Below, one piece after another: positions 1 to 8,124 of a DNA stretch of 26,607 bases. Under the pieces are notes generated by a model, which was not told the DNA's origin, ran no database searches, and was given only the letters and a program-made list of their open reading frames with translations. The position numbers and the translations under genes were made by a program. Each line of letters begins with the position of its first letter. The stretch's first letter is position 1. The stretch comes from Clostridia bacterium (GTDB taxonomy: Bacteria; Bacillota; Clostridia; Oscillospirales; CAG-272): positions 1 to 26,607 of the forward strand of contig JAFTNI010000194.1 in assembly GCA_017451975.1 (NCBI GenBank), given 5' to 3'.

Positions 1-78
1 GCAGATAAACTTGAAAAATCGCTTAAAACAGTGTACACTATAACAGATATTAAAGAAAAAAGCAAGAGGTTTACATGA
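1..78 (+). CDS. C-terminal end of an unidentified gene (partial)
   Basis: An open frame enters from the left edge and gives about 25 residues, rich in Lys and Thr, ending KSKRFT before a TGA. The stop overlaps the pth ATG in an ATGA arrangement, which is typical of translationally coupled genes in one operon and supports this frame being real. Too little is visible to name the family. The 5' part lies outside the window. Confidence 0.55.
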   Translation, partial: ADKLEKSLKTVYTITDIKEKSKRFT

Positions 79-701
79 ATATAGATGAACTTTTTAAAAA
101 AATTGCCTCCGAAAGGGAAGAAAAGGCGGCAAAGCCCATTTCTTATATAGTGGTTGGGCTCGGCAACCCGGGCAAGGAATATGAGGGCACGCGCCACAAC
201 GCGGGCTTCACGGCTCTGGACTACATAAGCGAGAAGTGCGGCGAAAAGGTGCAGAAGTTTAAATTCGATGCCCTTGTGGGCGAGGCGAATATAGGCGGCG
301 CGCGCGTGCTGCTTATGAAGCCGCATACTTATATGAACGCTTCGGGCGTGGCGGTTTCCGCGGCGGCTGATTTTTATAAAATCCCCCCCGAAAACGTAAT
401 AGTTATCTGCGACGACATAGCGCAGAAGCCCGGCAAAATGCGCATACGCAAAACGGGAAGCGCGGGCGGTCAGAACGGGCTAAAGAGCATAATTGCTTGC
501 TTGGACAGCAAGGATTTCAAGCGCATACGCATAGGCGTGGGCGACAGACCGAACAGGGAATATGACCTTGCCGATTGGGTGCTTGGCAAATTTTCCGCAG
601 ACGATAAAAAGCTTGTGGAGGAATGCTTCGAAAAAGCATACGGCGCCATTGAATTCATTGTAAAGGGTGACATTGAAAAAGCAATGTGTGCGTATAATTA
701 A
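75..701 (+). CDS. pth: Peptidyl-tRNA hydrolase
   Basis: Cleaves the ester bond of peptidyl-tRNAs released from stalled or aborted ribosomes, recycling tRNA in the cytoplasm. It is called spoVC in Bacillus. Seen in the 208-residue product: the GLGNPGKEYEGTRHNAGF signature with the catalytic His, YMNASG, the CDD acidic site, and GGQNGLKS near residue 135, followed by KRIRIGVGDRP. Most family members have His-Asn at GGQN, so Gln replaces a usually conserved His here. The N-terminus is about 23 residues longer than usual before YIVVGLGNPG. An AGAGGT ribosome binding site 5 nt before the ATG, and the ATGA overlap with the preceding gene, support this long start. In many Bacillota pth is followed directly by mfd. 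Here a GH43 gene lies between them. Confidence 0.96.
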   Translation: MNIDELFKKIASEREEKAAKPISYIVVGLGNPGKEYEGTRHNAGFTALDYISEKCGEKVQKFKFDALVGEANIGGARVLLMKPHTYMNASGVAVSAAADFYKIPPENVIVICDDIAQKPGKMRIRKTGSAGGQNGLKSIIACLDSKDFKRIRIGVGDRPNREYDLADWVLGKFSADDKKLVEECFEKAYGAIEFIVKGDIEKAMCAYN

Positions 702-772
702 AATATGTTAAATTAAATAAGTGTTTTTTGTGTTCACGAAATGGCACAAAATTAAAAAAATGAGGATTGTTT

Positions 773-1690
773 ATGAATAACCAGGAAATAATTTTAAGAA
801 ACCCCATTGATAATGGCTGGTATGCCGATCCCGAGGCTCGAATTTATGAGGGTATGTACGTTATTTACGCTACACGTTCTTTACCTTTTGATGAGCAGAA
901 AAATCAAGTTTGCTTTACCTCTGTCGATCTGGTAAATTGGGAAAAGCACGAGGATATCATAGATATGAGCGGTTTCCCTTGGGCTACCCGAGCTATTTGG
1001 GCGCCCACCGTTATCGATAAGAACGAGAAGTATTACTATGTTTTTGCCTCCGGCGACATTCACAGCGAGGAAACGAAGGGCGGCTTGGAAATTGCCGTTT
1101 CCGATTCACCGGTAGGCCCTTTTCGTGCTTTTACCGACGGCCCTCTTGTAAAGGGGTTTCATAACGGAGCACAGCCTATTGACGCTCATCTTTTCAAGGA
1201 TGATGACGGCACGGTCTATCTTTTATACGGCGGTTGGGGGCATTGCAATATTGCGATCATGAACGAGGAAATGAACGGCTTTGTTCCGTTTCCCGACGGC
1301 GAGATATTCAAAGAAATAACACCGCCCGATTACGTTGAAGGTCCGTGTGTCTTCAAGCGCGCTGGCGAATATTATTTTATGTGGTCCGCAGGAAAGTGGA
1401 GAGAAGGAACGTACCATGTAAACGTTGCCCGCGCAAAGTCGCTTTTAGGCGATTTCAGCGGTTACAGCACCGTTCTCGAAACGGGTGACTGCGATTTTGC
1501 CAACGGTCCCGGTCATAACGGCTATTTCTATCTTGAAGATCAGGACAGATATTTGATCGTTTATCATCGCCACCACAACGGCATATGCGACGGCAACGCC
1601 CGTTTTATGTGCATTGACGATATGCCTTTAGATGAGAACGGCGACGTTTTGCCGATCAGAATGACAAAGGAATGGAAGATGAAAATTTAA
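773..1690 (+). CDS. Glycoside hydrolase family 43 (arabinosidase/xylosidase-like)
   Basis: Predicted inverting five-bladed beta-propeller hydrolase acting on arabinose- or xylose-containing plant glycans. No signal peptide is visible, so it would act on imported oligosaccharides in the cytoplasm. The three family acidic residues can be placed: Asp19 in ADPEARIY (base), Asp137 in PIDAHLF (pKa modulator) and Glu189 in YVEGPC (acid). The ATG was chosen because TGAGGA sits 6 nt upstream; a TTG two codons earlier overlaps that site less well. At 305 residues it is a single-domain enzyme. Codon use differs from its neighbours: the 12 Arg codons are 4 AGA, 3 CGC, 3 CGT and 2 CGA, and Ile ATT/ATC outnumber ATA. 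It lies between pth and mfd with no transporter or sugar regulator beside it, which suggests a later insertion. Exact substrate and subfamily cannot be told. Confidence 0.88.
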   Translation: MNNQEIILRNPIDNGWYADPEARIYEGMYVIYATRSLPFDEQKNQVCFTSVDLVNWEKHEDIIDMSGFPWATRAIWAPTVIDKNEKYYYVFASGDIHSEETKGGLEIAVSDSPVGPFRAFTDGPLVKGFHNGAQPIDAHLFKDDDGTVYLLYGGWGHCNIAIMNEEMNGFVPFPDGEIFKEITPPDYVEGPCVFKRAGEYYFMWSAGKWREGTYHVNVARAKSLLGDFSGYSTVLETGDCDFANGPGHNGYFYLEDQDRYLIVYHRHHNGICDGNARFMCIDDMPLDENGDVLPIRMTKEWKMKI

Positions 1691-1741
1691 AAACATTTTC
1701 ATAATTTATAGCTTTAAACTTGACGAAAACGGGGGTGAAAC

Positions 1742-4700
1742 ATGAACATAATTTTAGACCGCCTGCGCCGCGAGCGCGAGTACGGTCAGATAAAAAAATC
1801 ATATGAGGAAGTTCGCTTGCGCAAGCGAAGGTATCCTTTTCTTATAACAGGGCTTTGCGAGGGGGCGCTAGACGCTTTCCTTGCTTCTTTCACGTTGGAT
1901 GAAAAAAACGGCACGGCGCTGATTATAGCGCCCGACGAGGGCGCGGCAAACCGCTTGCGCACATTTCTTTCGGGCTGCGGGCTGAAAGCAGAGGTTTACC
2001 CCTCGCGCCGCCCCGTGCTATACAACATAGTTTCCTCGCACGAGCTGGAGCACGCGCGCCTTGCCTGCCTTGCGGGCATACTTTCGGGCGAGCTTGACGT
2101 TGTGGTAACGGTGCCCGAAGCGGCGCTTCAGTACACCGCGCCCAAGGAAAAAATAACTCTGGGCGCAAAAACGGTTGCCGTTGGCGATATTCTCGACCTT
2201 GCCGAGTTTGTAAGGTTTCTGGTTTCCATGGGCTACGTTTCTTGCGACCTTGTAGACGGCCGCGGGCAGTTCAGCACGCGCGGCGGCATACTCGACGTTT
2301 TCCCACCTCACCTTTCCGCGCCCGTGCGCATGGAGCTTTTTGGCGACGAGGTAGACAGTATAGGCTACTTCGATATTATGACACAGAGAAAAACTGAAAA
2401 TACGGGAAGCTTTTCCGTAATGTGCGCGCGCGAGGTTATGCCTGAAGCAGACGTAAAAAAAGCGCTTTCCGCGCACATTGCCGAAATGGCGACAAAGGCG
2501 AAAAACGCAGAAACGCGCGCTACACTTATGCACGAAAAGGAGTGCATAGACGCAGATATAGAAGCGCCGTTTATCGATAAATATATTTCCTATATATATA
2601 GAGAACCCGTTTGCCTGCTGGATTACTTCGGCGGGGAAATGCCGCTTATTTTCGCCATAGAGCGCGCAAGCATAGAAGAAAGGCTTGCGGGCTGCGAGAT
2701 GCAGAGCGCAGAGGACGTGCGCGAGCTTCTGGAAAACGCACTGATTTCACCGAAATATAAAGATTTTGCTTTTCCGCCTGCGCGCCTCTTTTCGTTCTTT
2801 GAAAACAACGCAGCGCTTGTGCTGGATAACTTCACTTCGCAATACCCGGGAAAGCTTACGGAGATATTTTCTTTCGTAACGCGCAAGCCGCCGATGTTTA
2901 CAGAGGGCTTTGAACAGCTGAAGGAAGATATACAGGGCTTTGTAAAGGCGAATTACGGCGTGCTCGTCGTATGCGAAAACTCCGTTTCCGCAGGGAATCT
3001 GCAATCTATGCTCGATGAAGCGGGCGTGCGCACGGCTTACGTGCCCGAATACGCCAATGTAGACGATGTGCCGCGCAGAATACCGATAATAACCTGCGGT
3101 GCAATACCTTCGTTTGAGCTTTTACATTCAATGTTCGTGTGTATTTCCGAGCTTTCGGGCAGCAGCCTGCGCCCCGCAAAGCGCGCGAAGAAGCGCGCAT
3201 CCTCCACGCCGCAAAGCTCGAAGCAAAAGTTGCTTTCCTACGCCGACCTCACCGTGGGCGACCTGGTTGTACACGATGCTCACGGCATAGGCAGGTACGT
3301 CGGCATTGAAAACATCAAAAACTACGACGGCACTCGCCGCGACCATATTAAAATTCAATATTCGGGCACAGACGTGCTCTACGTGCCCTGCGAGCAGATA
3401 GACCTCGTGGCGAAGTACATCGGCCCAAGGAGCGACGACGCCGGCATGAAGCTTTCCAAGCTCGGCGGCACAGACTGGCACAAGACAAAGGCAAGAGTAA
3501 AGAAAGAAGTGCGCGAAATGGCGAAGGAGCTTATTGCGCTCTACGCCGAGCGCCAGCGCCGCCCCGGATTTGCTTTCCCTGCCGACGATGATATGCAGAT
3601 GGAGTTTGAGGCTATGTTCCCATACGAGGAAACAGATGCACAACTTGAAGCCGCCAAGGAAATAAAATCGGATATGGAAAAAGCCGTGCCGATGGACCGC
3701 CTTCTTTGCGGCGACGTTGGCTTTGGTAAAACAGAGGTTGCCCTGCGCGCCGCCTTCAAGGCGGTTATGGGCGGTAAGCAGGTTGCCATACTTGTGCCCA
3801 CGACCATTCTTGCTTCGCAGCACTACCGCACGACGCTTGCGCGTATGCGCGGATTCCCCTTGAATATAGCAATGCTTTCCCGTTTTTCCGTGGGAAAAGA
3901 GCAAAGCGCAACCTTGCGCGCGCTGAAGCGCGGCGATATCGATATACTTATCGGTACGCACCGCATACTTTCGCAGGACGTGGAGTTCCGCGACCTGGGG
4001 CTCGTTATTATAGACGAAGAGCAACGCTTCGGTGTGGCGCACAAGGAAAAGCTTAAGCAGATTTCCAAAAACGTAGACGTGCTTACGCTTACGGCTACGC
4101 CCATACCGCGTACACTCGGCATGGCTATGAACTCTATACGCGATATGTCTGTGCTGGATGAAGCGCCCGAGGACAGGCGCCCCGTTCAAACGTACGTTAT
4201 GGAGTTTGACGAAATAATAATAAACGAGGCTATACGCCGCGAGCTTTCGCGCGGGGGGCAGGTTTTCTACCTCCACAACCGTGTGGAAAGCATCTATGCC
4301 GTGGCTTCGCGCTTGCGCGAGCGCTTTCCCGATGCGGAAATAGCCGTGGCTCACGGGCAGATGGAAAAAGAGGAGCTTGCCGCCGTGTGGCAGGCGCTCG
4401 TTGCGGGCGAGGCAGATATACTCGTTTGCACAACCATCATCGAAACGGGTGTAGACGTACCTAATGCCAACACGCTTATTATCGAGCAGGCAGATAAGAT
4501 GGGCCTTTCCCAGCTGCACCAGATACGCGGGCGCGTGGGCAGAAGCCAGCGCCTGGCATACGCTTATTTTACTTATAACAAAGGAAGAGTTCTTTCCGAA
4601 GTATCCACAAAGCGACTTGCTGCTATACGCGATTTTACAGAGTTCGGCTCGGGCTTCAGAATAGCCCTGCGCGACCTTGAGATACGCGGCGCGGGCGACG

Positions 4701-5257
4701 TGCTTGGCGCGCGCCAGCACGGGCATATGGAAACCATAGGCTACGACCTTTATATAAGAATACTCGACGAAGCTGTGCTGGAAGAGCAGGGCGCCGATAA
4801 AAAGGTTCGCCAGGATTGCGTTATCAATATCGGGCGCGATTCCTACATTCCGAAAACGTACATTCCCAGCGAAGCACAGAGAATTGATATATACAAAAAA
4901 ATTGCCCACGTGCAGACGGAGGCAGACGCCGACGATATTGCCGACGAGCTGCTCGACCGCTTCGGTGACCTTGCGCCGAGCGTGGAAACCTTGCTTGATG
5001 CGGCGCTTTGCCGTTCGCTCGGCATGGAGTGCGGCTTTACCCAGATAGACGAGAAAAACGGCAGTGTAGTGGTTTACCCTGCATCGCTTGAAATAGAGTG
5101 CTGGGCGGAAATGGCGGCGGCTTTCCCGGGCAGAATTCTTATGACACCCGCGCAAAGACCGTACATTTCGTGCCGAAAACCGCCTAAAGAGCCCATTTTT
5201 TCGTTTGTACGCAAAATTTTAACAAAATATCTACAAATAAAATTCAAAAAACAGTAG
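1742..5257 (+). CDS. mfd: Transcription-repair coupling factor Mfd
   Basis: DNA translocase that pushes stalled RNA polymerase off damaged template and recruits UvrA for nucleotide excision repair. The 1171-residue product has the full family layout: a UvrB-like N-terminal region (STRGGILDVFPP, ELFGDEVDSI), an RNA-polymerase-interacting CarD-like domain from about residue 500 (VGDLVVHDAHGIGRYVG), then the RecG-like motor with Walker A GDVGFGKTE (about 656), DEEQRFGV (about 760), TATPIPRTLGMAM and QIRGRVGRS (about 925). The C-terminal autoinhibitory TRCF domain follows (SYIPKTYIPSEAQRIDIYKKI). GGGGGTGA lies 5 nt before the ATG. No hairpin terminator is evident after the stop. Large open frames on the opposite strand are shadows of its codon bias. 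Confidence 0.98.
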   Translation: MNIILDRLRREREYGQIKKSYEEVRLRKRRYPFLITGLCEGALDAFLASFTLDEKNGTALIIAPDEGAANRLRTFLSGCGLKAEVYPSRRPVLYNIVSSHELEHARLACLAGILSGELDVVVTVPEAALQYTAPKEKITLGAKTVAVGDILDLAEFVRFLVSMGYVSCDLVDGRGQFSTRGGILDVFPPHLSAPVRMELFGDEVDSIGYFDIMTQRKTENTGSFSVMCAREVMPEADVKKALSAHIAEMATKAKNAETRATLMHEKECIDADIEAPFIDKYISYIYREPVCLLDYFGGEMPLIFAIERASIEERLAGCEMQSAEDVRELLENALISPKYKDFAFPPARLFSFFENNAALVLDNFTSQYPGKLTEIFSFVTRKPPMFTEGFEQLKEDIQGFVKANYGVLVVCENSVSAGNLQSMLDEAGVRTAYVPEYANVDDVPRRIPIITCGAIPSFELLHSMFVCISELSGSSLRPAKRAKKRASSTPQSSKQKLLSYADLTVGDLVVHDAHGIGRYVGIENIKNYDGTRRDHIKIQYSGTDVLYVPCEQIDLVAKYIGPRSDDAGMKLSKLGGTDWHKTKARVKKEVREMAKELIALYAERQRRPGFAFPADDDMQMEFEAMFPYEETDAQLEAAKEIKSDMEKAVPMDRLLCGDVGFGKTEVALRAAFKAVMGGKQVAILVPTTILASQHYRTTLARMRGFPLNIAMLSRFSVGKEQSATLRALKRGDIDILIGTHRILSQDVEFRDLGLVIIDEEQRFGVAHKEKLKQISKNVDVLTLTATPIPRTLGMAMNSIRDMSVLDEAPEDRRPVQTYVMEFDEIIINEAIRRELSRGGQVFYLHNRVESIYAVASRLRERFPDAEIAVAHGQMEKEELAAVWQALVAGEADILVCTTIIETGVDVPNANTLIIEQADKMGLSQLHQIRGRVGRSQRLAYAYFTYNKGRVLSEVSTKRLAAIRDFTEFGSGFRIALRDLEIRGAGDVLGARQHGHMETIGYDLYIRILDEAVLEEQGADKKVRQDCVINIGRDSYIPKTYIPSEAQRIDIYKKIAHVQTEADADDIADELLDRFGDLAPSVETLLDAALCRSLGMECGFTQIDEKNGSVVVYPASLEIECWAEMAAAFPGRILMTPAQRPYISCRKPPKEPIFSFVRKILTKYLQIKFKKQ

Positions 5258-5263
5258 ATTTTA

Positions 5264-5292
5264 TTGAAAATTTATGTATAATATATTATATG
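5264..5292 (+). promoter_or_regulatory. Possible sigma-A promoter of the PrsA-like gene
   Basis: TTGAAA is followed after 17 bp by TATATG, in a very AT-rich stretch about 70 bp before the lipoprotein start. A TATAAT at 5277-5282 is closer to consensus but has no -35 box at the right distance, so the exact -10 box is uncertain. Confidence 0.35.
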
Positions 5293-5361
5293 TGTAAATT
5301 TGCGCAATTGCGCAGTTACTATAAAACAAAATTAAATTACAAAATTCTAGGAGAAACAACA

Positions 5362-6690
5362 ATGAAAACCACAAGAAAACTTGCAAAAATCCTTGCCCTT
5401 GTGCTTTGCGTGGCAACTCTTACGCTCGCTTTCGCATCTTGCGGCAAAGACAAAAACGTAGCTGTAAGCTACACGGCAGATGGCAAAACGTATACGCTTT
5501 CCGAAGCAGAGTATTCTTTGCTTATGACAGTCGTTAAGCAGAACCTTTTCAGCCAGCTCACATACGGCGGCTACTATTACGGTTCTAAATTCGGCATTGT
5601 AGATAACGCTGCTTTCTGGGCTCAGAAAACGGCAGACGGCCAGACATACGAACAGACACAGACAGCTAACGTGCTTGCACTCGCTAAATCTGTTGTAGTT
5701 GAAAAATACCTTGCTGAAAAATACGGCCTTATAAATGCAGACGGCACGCTCAACTTCGGTGAAGATACAGAACTCAAAAAAGAATACGAAGAAGCTATTG
5801 CTTCCGTAGCAAATGCCGTTAAAACACTCGGCGGTAAGGGCGCTTACAAGAGATACTACGGCTACCTTCCCGAAGATATGGAAAAATACTACAAGTTCAA
5901 CTACACATCTCAGCTTGTAAAGAACTACCTCTACACAGTTGAACACCCCCTTACAGACGACCAGCTTAACGAATACTACACAGAAAACTTCAAACAGTAC
6001 ATCATTATCCTCATCAACAAAGAGCAGGACATCAAATACGAAAAAGACTCCGACGGTAACTACGTTACCGATGCAAACGGCAACAAGAAGCCCTACTATG
6101 TTGTATACGATGAATCCGGCTCTACAAAATACGTAACAGACATTTCCGAAGAATACCTCAAAGAAAAGAAATATACACTTGCATATTCTTACCAGTATGA
6201 AAATATTACAGACGATGCAAGAAAAACAGCTAAGAAAGAGCTTGTTGATACAATTCTCGCAGAGCTTAAAAAGGAAGACGGTCCTTCCTTCGAAGAACTC
6301 GCAGCAAAATACTCCGACGAAATGCTTACACACTACTATAAAGACGGTTATATGGTAGACGGCGACCTTATTGACGACGATAAGGCAAGAGAAGCTATCA
6401 AAGACCTTAAGGTTGGCGAATACACAACAACATCTTTCACAGTAGACACAAAATACGAATATATCGTAAAACGTGTTGAGCTTACAGAAAAGGCTTACAA
6501 GCAGGCTGAAGAAGGCGCTGAAGATAAAACATATGCAGCGCTCTTCGAAAACTACGAGGATGCTGTTATAGTAGAAAAATATTCTCACGAGCTCGAAGAA
6601 ATGTCCAAGGGCGCTACATCTGTTGCAGCGGTTACGGGCAAATACACAATGCAGAAAACATTCCTTTCCAAAATGTTTGTTGAACAATAA
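5362..6690 (+). CDS. PrsA-like lipoprotein foldase (parvulin-type)
   Basis: Probable membrane-anchored extracytoplasmic chaperone or peptidyl-prolyl isomerase that helps secreted proteins fold. The start is set by AGGAGA 7 nt before an ATG that opens a classic lipoprotein signal: basic KTTRK, a hydrophobic core, then FASC with the predicted lipidated Cys27. A SurA/PrsA-like helical N-terminal region follows. A degenerate rotamase-like segment lies near residues 308-375 (FEELAAKYSDE, LKVGEY, YIVKRVEL), as in the PPIC family. The 442-residue mature chain is longer than Bacillus PrsA because of an insertion rich in Tyr, Lys and Asp. Codon use is that of a highly expressed gene. The isomerase active site is weakly conserved, so chaperone-only activity is possible. 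Confidence 0.78.
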   Translation: MKTTRKLAKILALVLCVATLTLAFASCGKDKNVAVSYTADGKTYTLSEAEYSLLMTVVKQNLFSQLTYGGYYYGSKFGIVDNAAFWAQKTADGQTYEQTQTANVLALAKSVVVEKYLAEKYGLINADGTLNFGEDTELKKEYEEAIASVANAVKTLGGKGAYKRYYGYLPEDMEKYYKFNYTSQLVKNYLYTVEHPLTDDQLNEYYTENFKQYIIILINKEQDIKYEKDSDGNYVTDANGNKKPYYVVYDESGSTKYVTDISEEYLKEKKYTLAYSYQYENITDDARKTAKKELVDTILAELKKEDGPSFEELAAKYSDEMLTHYYKDGYMVDGDLIDDDKAREAIKDLKVGEYTTTSFTVDTKYEYIVKRVELTEKAYKQAEEGAEDKTYAALFENYEDAVIVEKYSHELEEMSKGATSVAAVTGKYTMQKTFLSKMFVEQ

Positions 6691-6693
6691 GCT

Positions 6694-7578
6694 TTGTTTG
6701 GATTTGTAAAACCTTTTGTGCCCCAGCTGCGCGTGGGCGAGCATGAGTTTTACCGCGGCGCATACAGCGGGCTCTGCCGCGCGCTGAATAAACGCACGGG
6801 GGCGGTATCCTCCCTTACGCTAAGCTACGATATGGTGTTTTTTGCGCTTGTAAGAAGCGTGCTTGCGGGGGATAAATACATTATTAAAAAGAAGAGATGC
6901 CTTGCACATCCGCTACGCAAGCGCGCTATGATGATGCGGAGCGAATCGCTTGAATATACGGCAGATATAAATGCTCTTCTTGTTTACCACAAATTCCGCG
7001 ACGATAAAAACGACGAGCGCGGAGCGAAAAAAGCGGCAGCGGGCGCCCTTGCGAGCGCCTTCTCCGCCATAAAAAAACGCGTGCGCGGGCTTGATGCGCT
7101 GGAAAATGAAATAGAAGCCTCGCTTTCAGAGCTTGCCGTGCTGGAGGCAAAAAAGCGCCCCTCGCCCGACGAAGCGGCAGAAACCTTCGGCAAAACGCTT
7201 GCCGTTTGCCTTTCACACGGGCTTACGGGAAGCCGCGCCCGCCTTGCCTATGAAATAGGCAGGCATACAGGCAGGGCAGTTTACCTTGCTGATGCCGCGT
7301 GCGATTTTTGGAAAGATAAAAAAAGCGCTTCATATAACCCTTTCGTGCTGGCTTTCGGCGGCGAAATGGGCGAGGCTCAGGAAAGAAGCATGAAAAACGC
7401 CGTGCTTCTGGAGCTTTCTGCTCTTGAAAAAACACTCATGCTTCTGGATTATACCGATTTTGAGCTTGCGGGCGAATGTATTATGAACGTTGCCGTTTTC
7501 GGTATAAAACACTCATTTTTTTCTGAATTTGAAAAGGAGAAAGCGAATGACAAACCCATATACAGTGCTCGGGGTTGA
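6694..7578 (+). CDS. DUF5685 family protein
   Basis: Conserved uncharacterised clostridial family, recognised from the start (FGFVKPFVPQLRVGEHEFY, GLCRAL, LTLSYDMVFFAL) and CLAHPLRKR near residue 70. No function is established. The product is 294 residues, mostly helical, with no signal peptide. The family usually has a YCGLC motif; here it reads YSGLC, so the first Cys is Ser, while the later Cys of CLAHP is kept. The TTG start lies 3 nt after the upstream stop and has no clear ribosome binding site, so translation may depend on re-initiation from the PrsA-like gene. Its 3' end overlaps the J-domain gene by about 30 nt, consistent with a joint role. Confidence 0.75.
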   Translation: MFGFVKPFVPQLRVGEHEFYRGAYSGLCRALNKRTGAVSSLTLSYDMVFFALVRSVLAGDKYIIKKKRCLAHPLRKRAMMMRSESLEYTADINALLVYHKFRDDKNDERGAKKAAAGALASAFSAIKKRVRGLDALENEIEASLSELAVLEAKKRPSPDEAAETFGKTLAVCLSHGLTGSRARLAYEIGRHTGRAVYLADAACDFWKDKKSASYNPFVLAFGGEMGEAQERSMKNAVLLELSALEKTLMLLDYTDFELAGECIMNVAVFGIKHSFFSEFEKEKANDKPIYSARG

Positions 7579-8122
7579 CAGAACTGCCACCGACGATGAA
7601 ATTAAAAAAGCATACCGTGAGCTTGCAAAAAAATATCATCCCGATAACTATGCCAACAGTCCGCTTGCCGACCTTGCGCAGGAAAAGATGAAAGAGATCA
7701 ACGAGGCTTACGATACCATTCAGCGCGAGCGCGCAGAGGGCGCAGGAAGCGGCGGCTACACCTATTCTGCTTTCGCGGAAATACGCTCATATATAGAAAA
7801 AGGCGATTTCTACGAAGCGGGCATAAGGCTCGATGCCGCACGCCAAAGCGAAAGAAACGCAGAATGGTTTTACCTCAAGGGCAGAGTTAACGAAAGCCGC
7901 GGTTTTTTCTTTGAAGCAGAGCGCTGCTACGAAACCGCCTGCGCTATGGACCCGCAGAACCATGAATACAGGGAAGCCGCCGAACGGCTCAGAAACAACG
8001 CCCAGGGCTTCGATAACCGCAGATACGGCGGCAGCCCCGCCTGCGGCTGCTCCGTTTGCGACGTATGCGCGGGAATTATGTGCATAGACTGCTGCTGCGA
8101 TTGCATGGGTTACGGTTGCTGA
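7547..8122 (+). CDS. J-domain protein with Cys-rich tail
   Basis: Predicted DnaK (Hsp70) co-chaperone. An N-terminal J domain (YTVLGV, helix II basic AYRELAKKY, HPD at residues 31-33) is followed by a Gly-rich linker. A helical segment resembling one or two tetratricopeptide units comes next (WFYLKGRVNESRG, FFEAERCYETACAMDP). The tail of about 25 residues contains ten Cys, arranged as CGCSVCDVC and then CIDCCCDC and a terminal Cys. The DnaJ zinc-finger repeats and substrate-binding domains of canonical DnaJ are absent, so this is not dnaJ itself. AAGGAG 7 nt before the ATG sets the start inside the end of the DUF5685 gene. The tail looks metal-binding, or could carry an iron-sulfur cluster; neither is proven. 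Confidence 0.88.
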   Translation: MTNPYTVLGVDRTATDDEIKKAYRELAKKYHPDNYANSPLADLAQEKMKEINEAYDTIQRERAEGAGSGGYTYSAFAEIRSYIEKGDFYEAGIRLDAARQSERNAEWFYLKGRVNESRGFFFEAERCYETACAMDPQNHEYREAAERLRNNAQGFDNRRYGGSPACGCSVCDVCAGIMCIDCCCDCMGYGC

Positions 8123-8124
8123 CT

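Noticed and set aside
3128..5155. 675-residue open frame antisense to mfd
   Set aside because: It lies wholly inside mfd, has no ribosome binding site or family motifs, and reads as a Cys/His/Arg-rich translation typical of the reverse complement of a biased coding sequence.
5347..6744. 465-residue open frame antisense to the PrsA-like gene
   Set aside because: Implausible composition (very rich in Phe, Cys and Val) produced by the reverse complement of Lys/Glu/Tyr/Asn codons; the plus-strand gene has a clear lipoprotein signal and ribosome binding site.
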